DNA of 8,790 bases from Kmv42 sp040757455 (GTDB lineage: Bacteria > Nitrospirota > Thermodesulfovibrionia > Thermodesulfovibrionales > SM23-35), in assembly GCA_040757455.1 (NCBI GenBank), contig JBFLXE010000114.1, forward strand, positions 1-8,790, written 5' to 3'. Below are positions 1 to 6,808 of this stretch, piece after piece. Position numbers and translations under genes: made by a program. Every line of letters begins with the position of its first letter. The first letter of the stretch is position 1. Below the pieces are notes generated by a model, which was not told the origin of the DNA, did not search any database, and was given only the letters and a program-made list of their open reading frames with translations.

Positions 1-121
1 ATTTTGTAAAATCAGAGCGTGACTCGGTATAAAACTGCAGCGTATTCGTCTTCCATTGGCTCCGATCGACTCCAAAAATCTTTAAAATCCTCATGTATGA
101 AAAATTTATGAATAATGTGGG
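1..121. mobile_element. Terminal part of an insertion sequence (partial, body lies left of the window)
   Basis: The segment ends at 121 in a 19-bp sequence which, reverse-complemented, reads CCCACATTATTCATAAATT. It matches 17 of 19 bases of CCCAGATAATTCATAAATT at 8670-8688, in inverted orientation, as expected for the two ends of one IS type. No complete gene lies here. On the plus strand a short open stretch (3-32) ends in TAA and could be a transposase C-terminus, and on the minus strand an ORF from ATG 92-94 stays open to the window edge; neither is recognisable. No clear rho-independent terminator is visible behind dapA. The element family cannot be fixed from this fragment. Confidence 0.55.
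103..121 (-). repeat. Terminal inverted repeat, left copy
   Basis: This 19-bp sequence matches the copy at 8670-8688 at 17 of 19 positions when reverse-complemented. The similarity stops sharply on the inner side. On the outer side five further bases are shared (TTTAG read outward-to-inward, 122-126 here and 8665-8669 there). Those may be part of the repeat or a common target. The dapA stop codon TAG lies in these five bases. Confidence 0.6.
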
Positions 122-994
122 CTAAATGAGTTTCATGTCCTCCAGAACTTTCTTCAGCTTCTCTCTGTTGGCCGGAGCCATCTCACACAGCGGCAATCTA
201 AACTCTTCCCGTATCTTTCCCATCATCGCCAGTGCCGTTTTCACAGGAATGGGGTTTGTCTCTATGAACATCGCTGCGTTCAGAGGTTCAAGTTTATAGT
301 GTAGCTTCCGCGCTTCGTCATATTTCCCGTTCAGCCACGAAGAACACATTTTTGATACCTCTTTAGGCATGACATTTGCGGAGACGGATATCACCCCTTT
401 GCCGCCCAGTGCGAGAAGGGTAAGGGTTGTGAAATCATCACCTGAAATAACAGTTATTCTGTCTCCGCAGAGCCTGATGATCTCACTAACCTGCTTCATG
501 TCACCCGTTGCTTCTTTTATTGCTACGATACTTTTGATCTCTGCAAGCCGGGCGACAGTTGTCGGTAGTATGTTGACCGCTGTTCTGCCGGGAACATTGT
601 ACAAAACGATGGGGATATCAACCTTTTCAGATACGGTTTTGTAATGCCTGTAAAGTCCTTCCTGAGTAGGTTTGTTGTAATAGGGCGCCACTAAAAGCAC
701 AGCGTCTGCACCGGATTTTTTGGCATGTTGCGTTATCTCTATTGTCTCATCGGTCGAATTTGCTCCTGTCCCCGCGATAACAGGCACTCTCTTGTTGACT
801 GTTTTCACAACGAAATCAATAACTCTGTAATGCTCCTTGTAATCAAGCGTTGCCGATTCGCCCGTAGTGCCGCAAGGCACAATAGCATTGGTCCCCTCGG
901 ATATATGCCACTCTACGAGGTCACCCAGTGCTTTTTCATCGACTTTTCCTCTCTTAAAGGGAGTGACGATTGCAACTATTGATCCTTTAAACAT
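122..994 (-). CDS. dapA: 4-hydroxy-tetrahydrodipicolinate synthase (DapA)
   Basis: DapA condenses pyruvate with aspartate semialdehyde, the first committed step of the DAP/lysine pathway, in the cytoplasm. The 290-residue product is of normal family length and shows the aldolase-type TIM barrel signatures. These are CGTTGESATL at 41-50 (Thr43/Thr44), LYNVPGRT with catalytic Tyr132 and substrate-binding Arg137, and IKEATGD with Schiff-base Lys160. Each sits one position before its E. coli counterpart. The ATG start follows a strong ribosome binding site (GGAGG, 1000-1004) with a 5-nt spacer. It is the last gene of the lysA-dapF-dapA operon, 14 bp after dapF. Its stop codon directly abuts the IS end at 121, so any further operon gene such as dapB would be separated from it. 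Confidence 0.97.
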   Translation of the reverse strand: MFKGSIVAIVTPFKRGKVDEKALGDLVEWHISEGTNAIVPCGTTGESATLDYKEHYRVIDFVVKTVNKRVPVIAGTGANSTDETIEITQHAKKSGADAVLLVAPYYNKPTQEGLYRHYKTVSEKVDIPIVLYNVPGRTAVNILPTTVARLAEIKSIVAIKEATGDMKQVSEIIRLCGDRITVISGDDFTTLTLLALGGKGVISVSANVMPKEVSKMCSSWLNGKYDEARKLHYKLEPLNAAMFIETNPIPVKTALAMMGKIREEFRLPLCEMAPANREKLKKVLEDMKLI

Positions 995-1008
995 TACGGC
1001 CTCCTTTT

Positions 1009-1893
1009 TTAATCTTCAATTTCAATGACACCGTTGAAAACCTCCGCAGCTGGACCCGTCATATTTACATGGTTGTCGGATGCCCAATCTATAAAAAGGT
1101 CACCGCCCGATAAATGCACTAACACCTGCCTGCCCGTGAGACCTTTCATACTTGACGCCACTGCGGCGGCTGATGCACCTGTGCCACAGGCCATCGTTTC
1201 CCCGGCACCCCTTTCCCAGACACGCATTTTTATCTCCTTTGAGCTCAGGACTTCAACAAACTCTACATTCGTCCTTCGCGGAAATATCGGATGTGTTTCG
1301 ATCACGGGGCCATAACGCTGAACGGGAAAATCAGCTACATCATTCACAAATATGACCACATGCGGATTTCCCATCGAGACACATGTGATCTTAAACTCCT
1401 CATCATCTATCATGAGAGGATAGTCGATAACAAATCCCCTCGTACTCTCCTTTACTAAAGTGGGGATGGGGGGATTACTGAAAAGCAGGTATTCCGGGTG
1501 TATCCGCACGGGTATCTTCTCATGCTCGAAGATAGGTTCTCCCATATCAACTCTCACCATTCCGTCCGCTTTTTCCGGTCTGATGATTCCGGCAAGCGTC
1601 TCGACCTCAAGGACTTTTTTGTCAGAAAGCCTCCTGTCCCATATATACTTTACAAAACAGCGTATACCATTGCCGCACATCTCCACTTCGCTCCCGTCAG
1701 CATTAAAAATCCTCATCTTGAAATCGGCGACTTCGGAATCAAACAGAAGTAACATCTGGTCAGCACCAATTCCGAAGTGCCTATGGCAAAGCCTTCGGGA
1801 TAACTCTGACGGGTTATGGATATTGAGTTGTCGACAGTCAATAAGGATAAAATCATTACCCAGACCATGCATCTTGGTAAAACGTATTTTCAA
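1009..1893 (-). CDS. dapF: Diaminopimelate epimerase (DapF)
   Basis: DapF interconverts LL-DAP and meso-DAP without a cofactor, using two cysteines as acid and base. Both are present: Cys73 in EMCGNGIRC and Cys236 in ACGTGAS. Other family signatures are the N-terminal MHGLGNDF (8-15), GADQ (43-46), GNPH (175-178) and ERGAGET (227-233). At 294 residues it is somewhat longer than the roughly 275 residues common in the family; the extra length lies mainly at 120-165, between the two half-domains. The start is TTG at 1893. It gives the usual N-terminus (KIRFTKMHGLGNDF) and is preceded by a weak AGGGA site; the only nearby ATG would remove conserved residues. It begins 25 bp after lysA and ends 14 bp before dapA, and the ribosome binding site of dapA touches its stop region. 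Confidence 0.97.
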   Translation of the reverse strand: MKIRFTKMHGLGNDFILIDCRQLNIHNPSELSRRLCHRHFGIGADQMLLLFDSEVADFKMRIFNADGSEVEMCGNGIRCFVKYIWDRRLSDKKVLEVETLAGIIRPEKADGMVRVDMGEPIFEHEKIPVRIHPEYLLFSNPPIPTLVKESTRGFVIDYPLMIDDEEFKITCVSMGNPHVVIFVNDVADFPVQRYGPVIETHPIFPRRTNVEFVEVLSSKEIKMRVWERGAGETMACGTGASAAAVASSMKGLTGRQVLVHLSGGDLFIDWASDNHVNMTGPAAEVFNGVIEIED

Positions 1894-1918
1894 GAATTTT
1901 TCCCTGATGCCTAATTTC

Positions 1919-3175
1919 TCATTTCAAAAACGCCGGCATTCTATCTTTTCTTATGAGGTCCTCGTATGTCTCCCGTTCCCTTATCAGGAAGTGCTCCCGT
2001 CCCCTCACCATAACCTCTGCAGCGCGCGGCCTGCTATTGTAACTCGAACTCATCGAAAATCCGTAAGCGCCGGCACTCATCACGACAAGATATTCTCCCC
2101 TCTTAACCTTACCGATTTCCCTGTCCCTGGCTAAAAAATCGCTTGATTCGCATATAGGACCAACGATATCGCACAAAATCTTATCTCTTCTTCTTTTAAC
2201 AACAGGAAGAATGTGATGATACGCGCCATAATAAGAGGGTCTGATGAGGTCGTTCATGCCTGCATCGACTATCACAAACTCTTTTTCCGCGCCTGTTTTA
2301 AGGTAGAGAACCCTTGTCAGAAGTATACCGGCATTCCCTACTATGGATCGTCCGGGCTCAATAATGAGGCTCAGTTTTCTGCCTTCAAGAAGAGGAATGA
2401 GACTTTTTGCCAGGTCTCGGGGAACAGGCGGTTCCTCATCCTTATAAGGAATGCCCAGACCTCCTCCGACATCTAAATATTTTATGTCGACCCCCTGGAG
2501 GCTCAATTCATCTATAAGAAGAAGCACCCTTTTAAGGGCATCAACAAAAGGGGAGACCTTTGTTATTTGTGATCCGATATGTTTGTGCACGCCTGTGATC
2601 CGAATATTACTGAGCCCACGCGCCAGTTTATAATATTCAAGCGCGTTCTCTATCGGAATGCCGAATTTATGCTTTCTAAGACCTGTTGCGATGTAAGGAT
2701 GTGTCTCGGGATCAATATCGGGATTTATTCTTAATGCGACGCTGGCTTGCATCTTCATCCTGCCCGCAATCCGGTCTATTTCCATGAGTTCATCTTCAGA
2801 TTCCACGTTGAACATAAGTATCTTTGATTTCAGGGCGAACCTGATCTCATCCTCTGTCTTGCCAACGCCCGCATAGACAATTTTCTTCGCGGGAATGCCA
2901 GCTCTCAATGCGACAAACAGTTCACCTCCGGAGACAATGTCGGCGCCGCCACCATTTTTTGCAAGAAGTCTGACAATAGCGATGTTCGAATTTGCTTTCA
3001 CAGCAAAACAAATTATGTGCGGGTAATGATTGAAAGCGTCAGAATATGCCCTCAAATGTCTTAGTAGTGTGTTGCAACTGTAAACATAAAGCGGCGTCCC
3101 GTATTTTTCAGCGAGACTCTTCAAAGGCACGTCTTCAGCGTATAACTGGCCTGAACGGTAGTGAAAAAAATGCAT
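1919..3175 (-). CDS. lysA: Diaminopimelate decarboxylase (LysA)
   Basis: LysA decarboxylates meso-DAP to L-lysine, the last step of the pathway, using pyridoxal phosphate (PLP). The 418-residue protein is a fold III PLP enzyme of usual length. Lys60 in FAVKANSN is the PLP lysine. HKHIGSQ (197-203) holds the histidine and serine of the PLP pocket, GGGLGI (237-242) and EPGRSI (273-278) bind the phosphate, and Cys342 in GPICESSDF is the active-site cysteine from the other subunit. The ATG has a GGGAG ribosome binding site (3183-3187) at 7 nt. It is the first gene of the leftward operon and is divergent from the aconitase gene. The predicted leader is only about 24 nt, too short for a lysine riboswitch. 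Confidence 0.97.
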   Translation of the reverse strand: MHFFHYRSGQLYAEDVPLKSLAEKYGTPLYVYSCNTLLRHLRAYSDAFNHYPHIICFAVKANSNIAIVRLLAKNGGGADIVSGGELFVALRAGIPAKKIVYAGVGKTEDEIRFALKSKILMFNVESEDELMEIDRIAGRMKMQASVALRINPDIDPETHPYIATGLRKHKFGIPIENALEYYKLARGLSNIRITGVHKHIGSQITKVSPFVDALKRVLLLIDELSLQGVDIKYLDVGGGLGIPYKDEEPPVPRDLAKSLIPLLEGRKLSLIIEPGRSIVGNAGILLTRVLYLKTGAEKEFVIVDAGMNDLIRPSYYGAYHHILPVVKRRRDKILCDIVGPICESSDFLARDREIGKVKRGEYLVVMSAGAYGFSMSSSYNSRPRAAEVMVRGREHFLIRERETYEDLIRKDRMPAFLK

Positions 3176-3205
3176 GAAAGAACTCCCGGCTTTCTGATTT
3201 TGTTT

Positions 3206-3233
3206 ATTTTAACACATTTTCTTTTTATCTCAA
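3206..3233 (-). promoter_or_regulatory. Probable sigma70 promoter of the lysA-dapF-dapA operon
   Basis: On the minus strand TTGAGA (3233-3228) is followed after 16 nt by TAAAAT (3211-3206). TG one base before the -10 makes it an extended -10 element. Transcription would start near 3199, about 24 nt before the lysA ATG. It was identified by eye from consensus only. Confidence 0.55.
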
Positions 3234-3268
3234 GGCATTGCGTCATAACAAGTCATTAGCGTCCTTAT

Positions 3269-3298
3269 TTGGAAATGAGATTATAAGTATGTTAAATT
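3269..3298 (+). promoter_or_regulatory. Candidate promoter of the aconitase gene
   Basis: TTGGAA (3269-3274) and TAAATT (3293-3298) are 18 nt apart, with TG placed as in an extended -10. The start point would be near 3305, downstream of the alternative in-frame start codons at 3238 and 3289. This agrees with translation from TTG 3331. The match to consensus is moderate and the region is AT-rich, so chance is possible. Confidence 0.35.
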
Positions 3299-3320
3299 TA
3301 TTTATAACTTTTATTTTTTT

Positions 3321-3333
3321 GGAGGACAGTTTG
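3321..3333 (+). promoter_or_regulatory. Ribosome binding site and TTG start that define the aconitase N-terminus
   Basis: GGAGG (3321-3325) is followed after 5 nt by TTG (3331-3333). The open frame extends upstream to 3238, but the 31 extra residues are hydrophobic, not aconitase-like, and have no ribosome binding site at TTG 3238 or ATG 3289. Family similarity begins exactly at the TTG (LGRNIVEKILEAH). Confidence 0.8.
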
Positions 3334-5295
3334 GGGAGAAACATTGTAGAAAAGATACTCGAAGCCCATAAGGTTTACGGAAATCTCAAATCTGGTACTC
3401 CCGTCGGATTTAAGGTAGACCATGTCTACACGCAGGACGCCACTGGCACAATGACATGGCTGGAGTTTGAAGCAATAGGAATAGATAGGGTAAAGGTACC
3501 TCTTGCCGTCTCCTACGTGGACCATAACATGATTCAGGCGAATTATATGAATCCCGATGACCACTTGTTTCTTGAAACCATTGCCGCTAAAAAATGCGCA
3601 TATTTTTCGAGGCCTGGAAATGGAATTAGCCACCAAATACATCTCGAGCGATTTGCAGCACCGGGAAAGATCGCACTGGGCACTGACAGTCACACCCCAA
3701 CGGCAGGGGGTATGGGAATGATTGCAATAGGAGTAGGTGGCCTGGATGCAGCAACCGCCATGGCCGGGGTGCCTTTCGAAATCACTATGCCCGAGGTAAT
3801 GCTCATCAAGTTGAAAGGCAGATTGAAGAGGCCGTGGGTTACGGCAATGGATGTGATACTCGAAATCCTGAGACGGCTCACGGTCAGAGGAGGAGTTGGA
3901 AAGATCCTTGAGTATGGCGGTTCCGGTGTGAAAGATCTGAGCGTAACAGAAAGAGCGACCATTACGAATATGGGCGCAGAACTCGGTGCTACGACATCGA
4001 TATTCCCGAGTGATGAAAGGACGAGGTATTATCTAAGGGCGCAAGGAAGGGGGTCAGACTGGGTCGCATTAAAGGCTGATGAGGCCGCAAAGTACGCGGA
4101 TGTTCTGGAGATGGATTTGAGTTCAATCGAAACTTTGATTGCTCAGCCTCACAGTCCTGATAACGTCGTGCCTATAAGAGATCTGACCGGGACAAAAGTC
4201 GACCAGGTCTGTATAGGAAGCTGTACGAATTCATCATTTCAGATCATACGAGCAGTTGCCTCGATACTGAAAGGCAACTCAATTGCGAAAGGTGTAGGCC
4301 TCCTGATCAATCCCGGTTCGAAGCAGGTTTATGAAATGCTTTCAAGGAAGGGACTTCTCTCTGATGTTATCGCAGCCGGGGCACGGGTTCTCGAGTGCTC
4401 CTGCGGACCATGTATTGGCATGGGAGGCGCACCAGGAACGGGTCAGATATCCGTCAGGTCTTATAACAGAAACTTCAAGGGAAGATGTGGAAACAAAGAC
4501 GCCTTTGTATATCTTGCAAATCCTCTCGCCTGCGCAGTCGCTGCGATCAAGGGCAGAATAGTTGATCCTCGCGGGACAGGATTCCGTATAACGATCGCCC
4601 CTGAACCGTCTCAATATGTAATCAATGATAATATGCTCTCAAGGCCGCGAAAAGCCCCGGAAAAGATAAACGTGATCAAAGGCCCGAATATAAAAGATGT
4701 ACTGGTGAAAGAACCGCTCGGGGACAGGATAGAGGCTGAAGTGTTGTTAAAGCTTGGGGATAATGTTACGACAGATGATATAATGCCCGCTGGATCTACT
4801 GTTCTCCCGTTGCGTTCCAATATACCCGCTATATCGCAATATGTTTTTTCTTATGTAGATAGCACCTTCAGCAAAAGGGCAAAAGAAGCGACATCAAAAG
4901 GTGGTGGCATCATTGTCGGCGGTGAAAACTACGGGCAGGGGTCATCGAGAGAGCATGCTGCTATTGCACCGATGTTTTTAGGCATACAGGCAGTGATTTC
5001 TCGCTCCTTCGCACGAATCCATAGGTCAAACCTCGTTAATTTCGGTATTATACCCCTCCAATTCAGTAGCGAAGATGACTACGTGAAGATCGAACAGGGT
5101 GACCGAATTGCCATTGAAGATATCAAGAATTCTCTGGTCGGTAAACAGACATACAGAGCACGTAACCTGACAAAGAATTTTTCTTTTGAAGTATCTTCAA
5201 ACCTCAACGACCGGGAAAAGGAGATCATCCTGTCCGGTGGCCTGTTGCCTGACACAAAGAAACGCATCAGTAATTTGACAAGAAAACTTTCTTGA
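3331..5295 (+). CDS. Aconitate hydratase, Aquifex-type short form
   Basis: The enzyme converts citrate to isocitrate through cis-aconitate in the TCA cycle and carries a 4Fe-4S cluster. With the TTG start it has 654 residues, close to the putative aconitases of the Aquifex type and shorter than the roughly 890-residue AcnA of E. coli. The N-terminal domains hold QDATGTM and DSHTPTAGG (Asp119-Ser120-His121). The cluster ligands are Cys298 in CIGSCTNSS and Cys358/Cys361 in CGPCIG. The C-terminal swivel domain starts with GDNVTTDDIMPAG and holds GQGSSREHA, with catalytic Ser538 and substrate-binding Arg540. All key residues are present, so it should be active. I do not assign acnA or acnB because the type differs from both. 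It is divergent from lysA and is followed 22 bp later by tRNA-Lys. Confidence 0.94.
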   Translation: MGRNIVEKILEAHKVYGNLKSGTPVGFKVDHVYTQDATGTMTWLEFEAIGIDRVKVPLAVSYVDHNMIQANYMNPDDHLFLETIAAKKCAYFSRPGNGISHQIHLERFAAPGKIALGTDSHTPTAGGMGMIAIGVGGLDAATAMAGVPFEITMPEVMLIKLKGRLKRPWVTAMDVILEILRRLTVRGGVGKILEYGGSGVKDLSVTERATITNMGAELGATTSIFPSDERTRYYLRAQGRGSDWVALKADEAAKYADVLEMDLSSIETLIAQPHSPDNVVPIRDLTGTKVDQVCIGSCTNSSFQIIRAVASILKGNSIAKGVGLLINPGSKQVYEMLSRKGLLSDVIAAGARVLECSCGPCIGMGGAPGTGQISVRSYNRNFKGRCGNKDAFVYLANPLACAVAAIKGRIVDPRGTGFRITIAPEPSQYVINDNMLSRPRKAPEKINVIKGPNIKDVLVKEPLGDRIEAEVLLKLGDNVTTDDIMPAGSTVLPLRSNIPAISQYVFSYVDSTFSKRAKEATSKGGGIIVGGENYGQGSSREHAAIAPMFLGIQAVISRSFARIHRSNLVNFGIIPLQFSSEDDYVKIEQGDRIAIEDIKNSLVGKQTYRARNLTKNFSFEVSSNLNDREKEIILSGGLLPDTKKRISNLTRKLS

Positions 5296-5304
5296 AGGTA
5301 AATT
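5275..5304 (+). promoter_or_regulatory. Probable promoter of the tRNA-Lys/tRNA-Glu pair
   Basis: A perfect -35 box TTGACA (5275-5280), encoding Leu-Thr near the aconitase C-terminus, is followed after 18 nt by TAAATT (5299-5304). The start point would be near 5311, seven bases before the mature tRNA-Lys. The aconitase stop codon (5293-5295) lies between the two boxes. The -10 box is only 4 of 6 to consensus; co-transcription from the aconitase promoter is also possible. Confidence 0.5.
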
Positions 5305-5317
5305 AAAAGACACTTTT

Positions 5318-5393
5318 GGGCCGCTAGCTCAGCAGGTAGAGCAACGCCCTTTTAAGGCGTGGGTCGTTGGTTCGAATCCAACGCGGCTCACCA
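5318..5393 (+). tRNA. tRNA-Lys (anticodon UUU)
   Basis: A complete cloverleaf is visible. The acceptor stem GGGCCGC pairs with GCGGCTC with one G-U pair. The D arm contains AGCTCAGCAGGTAGAGC, the anticodon stem is ACGCC/GGCGT with loop CTTTTAA (anticodon TTT at 5351-5353), and the T arm is GTTGG-TTCGAAT-CCAAC. The discriminator is A and CCA (5391-5393) is encoded. It reads the Lys codons AAA and AAG. Confidence 0.97.
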
Positions 5394-5397
5394 GAGC

Positions 5398-5475
5398 GTC
5401 CCCATCGTCTAGTTCGGCTTAGGACATCGCCCTTTCAAGGCGGTAACACGGGTTCAAATCCCGTTGGGGACGCCA
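5398..5475 (+). tRNA. tRNA-Glu (anticodon UUC)
   Basis: The acceptor stem GTCCCCA pairs perfectly with TGGGGAC. The D arm starts TCGTCTAG, which is typical of tRNA-Glu. The anticodon loop is CTTTCAA with anticodon TTC at 5434-5436, and the T arm is ACGGG-TTCAAAT-CCCGT. The discriminator is G and CCA (5473-5475) is encoded. It lies 4 nt behind tRNA-Lys, so the two are almost certainly processed from one transcript. I see no convincing terminator after it. Confidence 0.97.
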
Positions 5476-5647
5476 TGAAAATGGTCTGTCTATAAATTCT
5501 TACACTCTGTGTTACTCTGTCATCCCGGCTTGCTTACCCGCTGTCTCCAATGAAATCATGACTTACAGTATCAAGACCTCTTCCCTGATTATCAGATTGT
5601 AGTATTTTTGATATCTGAAAACTCACATAACTCCAAAAACAAAATTA

Positions 5648-5676
5648 TTGACTATATTGATTGTTTGATATATAAA
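5648..5676 (+). promoter_or_regulatory. Strong sigma70-type promoter of the repeat-protein gene
   Basis: TTGACT (5648-5653) and TATAAA (5671-5676) are separated by exactly 17 nt, each 5 of 6 to consensus. Transcription would start near 5683, leaving a leader of about 67 nt with a hairpin and a strong ribosome binding site. The rest of the 5476-5749 gap holds no gene I can support. Confidence 0.65.
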
Positions 5677-5705
5677 TACATAAATTTAGCAAAGGTAAAT
5701 TTCAG

Positions 5706-5725
5706 CCCGGAACAGGCATTCCGGG
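5706..5725 (+). promoter_or_regulatory. Perfect hairpin in the 5' leader of the repeat-protein gene
   Basis: CCCGGAA (5706-5712) and TTCCGGG (5719-5725) form a perfect 7-bp stem with a 6-nt loop. It lies between the predicted transcription start and the ribosome binding site AAGGAGGT (5736-5743), which stays outside the stem. No run of T follows, so it is not a standard terminator. A stabilising 5' stem or a protein site is possible; I recognise no riboswitch class. Confidence 0.5.
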
Positions 5726-5821
5726 AAATCACGAAAAGGAGGTATTGTTATGAAAAAGGTTCTCGCAAGCATCGGAATTGTAGTATTGGCCTTTTTTACA
5801 TTTACCGGGGTAGGGATATGC

Positions 5822-6152
5822 AGTTCGATTTCCGATATTCAGATTTCGCCTGCTTCGCCTTCTGCTTTACCTTTCAATACGCATGTTGACATTACCTTTA
5901 ATTATTCCACTACTGAGGCAGCAGGGATGCGCATTTTCCCACGACCGATGACGAATGGGGCGCTCACTCCAAATTATGCTGCTTCAGGATCACCACTGTA
6001 TGCAACCGGCAGTGGCAGTGGATCAGCATATTTCACTATTACCAGCGGTGAAACAACGGTCGACCAGATCAGGTTCCAGGTACAACGCTGATCAAAGCGC
6101 TCTCCTCGTCGAGTTTTTTGTGCCGGTAGTTTTTCATTTTCACGCATCGTCA
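5822..6152 (+). repeat. Repeat unit 1 of the secreted protein (331 nt, 2-nt deletion)
   Basis: The unit aligns with 6153-6485 at an offset of 331 nt upstream of position 6080 and 333 nt downstream of it, which pinpoints the 2-nt loss. From 5885 to about 6081 I count nine substitutions in roughly 197 bases. Similarity falls clearly on both sides of that core. Confidence 0.9.
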
Positions 6153-6485
6153 ACTTCTGTAACAGATATTCAAACAGCGTCTCCTTCTCCTGCCTCTCTT
6201 GCATATGACCAACGCGTTGACATTACCTTTAATTATTCCACTACTGAGGCAACAGGGTTACGCATTTTCCCACGACCGATGACGAATGGGGCGCTCACTC
6301 CAAATTATGCTGCTTCAGGATCACCACTGTATGCGACCGGCAGCGGCAGTGGATCAGCATATTTCACTATTACTGGCGATGAAACAACGGTCGACCAGAT
6401 CAGGTTCCGGGTTTACAACGCTGATCAAAGTACTCTGCTCGCCGAGTTTTTTGTACCTGTCCAGTACGCTTTCCCCGTTAAATTT
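6153..6485 (+). repeat. Repeat unit 2 of the secreted protein (333 nt, intact)
   Basis: This unit encodes 111 residues. It opens with a DIQ motif and runs through VDITFNYSTTEA, RIFPRPMTNGALTPNY, the Gly/Ser stretch ATGSGSGSAYF, TTVDQIRF and NADQSTLLAEFFVPV. The last motif looks like the closing strand of a beta-sandwich domain. It keeps GTTTAC at 6410-6415, where unit 1 has lost two bases. Confidence 0.9.
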
Positions 6486-6808
6486 GCTTCAACACCTGCA
6501 GCTCCTACTCTCACTATATCCCAGAGTGGTGGTGACGTTACTCTTTCATGGACTTCCGTCCCAACCGCCACCGGTTATCTAATAGGCTATGCGCCTTACC
6601 CGGGTGTGGACTACATAGAGGTTCTGGACGTTGGGAAAACGACGAGTTTTTCGTTCGATCTATTCTCCGGATCTGTTGCATATTATGTGGTAGTCGTTCC
6701 CTATAATGCTAATGGGTTGGGCGGCCTGTCCAACATAGAGTTTTTCACCGCACCGTAAGGAATTTTTTTAAGGGAATTTTGTTTTACGTGCTTTAAGTAA
6801 ACCTTTCA

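Larger units (their letters stand above)
5750..6758 (+). pseudogene. Secreted two-repeat protein with fibronectin III-like C-terminus, frameshifted
   Basis: Two overlapping reading pieces belong to one gene. The first (5750-6091, 113 aa) starts at ATG with AAGGAGGT 6 nt upstream. Its signal peptide has lysines at 2-3, a hydrophobic core at about 4-19, and likely cleavage near 24-26; Cys24 does not sit in a good lipobox. The second piece continues in the +1 frame from 6081 to 6758. Joined, they give about 336 residues: signal peptide, two 111-residue repeats (25-135 and 136-246), then a domain from about 249 with TLSW-type and YNANG features of fibronectin type III. Comparison of the repeats shows that two bases (TT) are missing from copy 1 at 6080/6081, causing the stop at 6089. 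The protein is probably exported, but its function is unknown; the repeat resembles no family I can name with confidence. A sequencing error or translational frameshift is an alternative to a true pseudogene. Confidence 0.75.

Noticed and set aside
1..94. Minus-strand frame from ATG 94 to the window edge as dapB or another operon gene
   Set aside because: The translation does not resemble DapB, there is no ribosome site, and the segment lies inside the putative IS.
1460..2134. Plus-strand open frame of 224 codons
   Set aside because: It is antisense to dapF and lysA, both certain by catalytic motifs, and has low-complexity composition and no ribosome site.
3176..3237. Lysine riboswitch before lysA
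   Set aside because: The predicted leader is about 24 nt, and no long structured region lies between promoter and start.
5500..5545. Degenerate dispersed palindrome around TGTCATCCCGGC
   Set aside because: It resembles common intergenic repeats, but the second arm does not pair well, so no feature is claimed.
5683..5749. c-di-GMP or other riboswitch in the repeat-protein leader
   Set aside because: Only one simple 7-bp stem is present; the conserved bases of known classes are missing.
5608..5889. Plus-strand frame of 93 codons before the repeat-protein gene
   Set aside because: It runs across the promoter, leader hairpin and ribosome site of the next gene and overlaps its signal peptide in another frame; it has no ribosome site.
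6071..6091. Programmed +1 frameshift in the repeat protein
   Set aside because: There is no RF2-like CTT-TGA or other slippery motif, and a +1 shift would delete the conserved Val. A simple 2-nt deletion explains the data better.
5955..6758. The 267-codon frame as an independent gene
   Set aside because: Its first 42 codons are an out-of-frame reading of repeat 1; true continuity begins at 6081 and no ribosome site or signal peptide precedes it.
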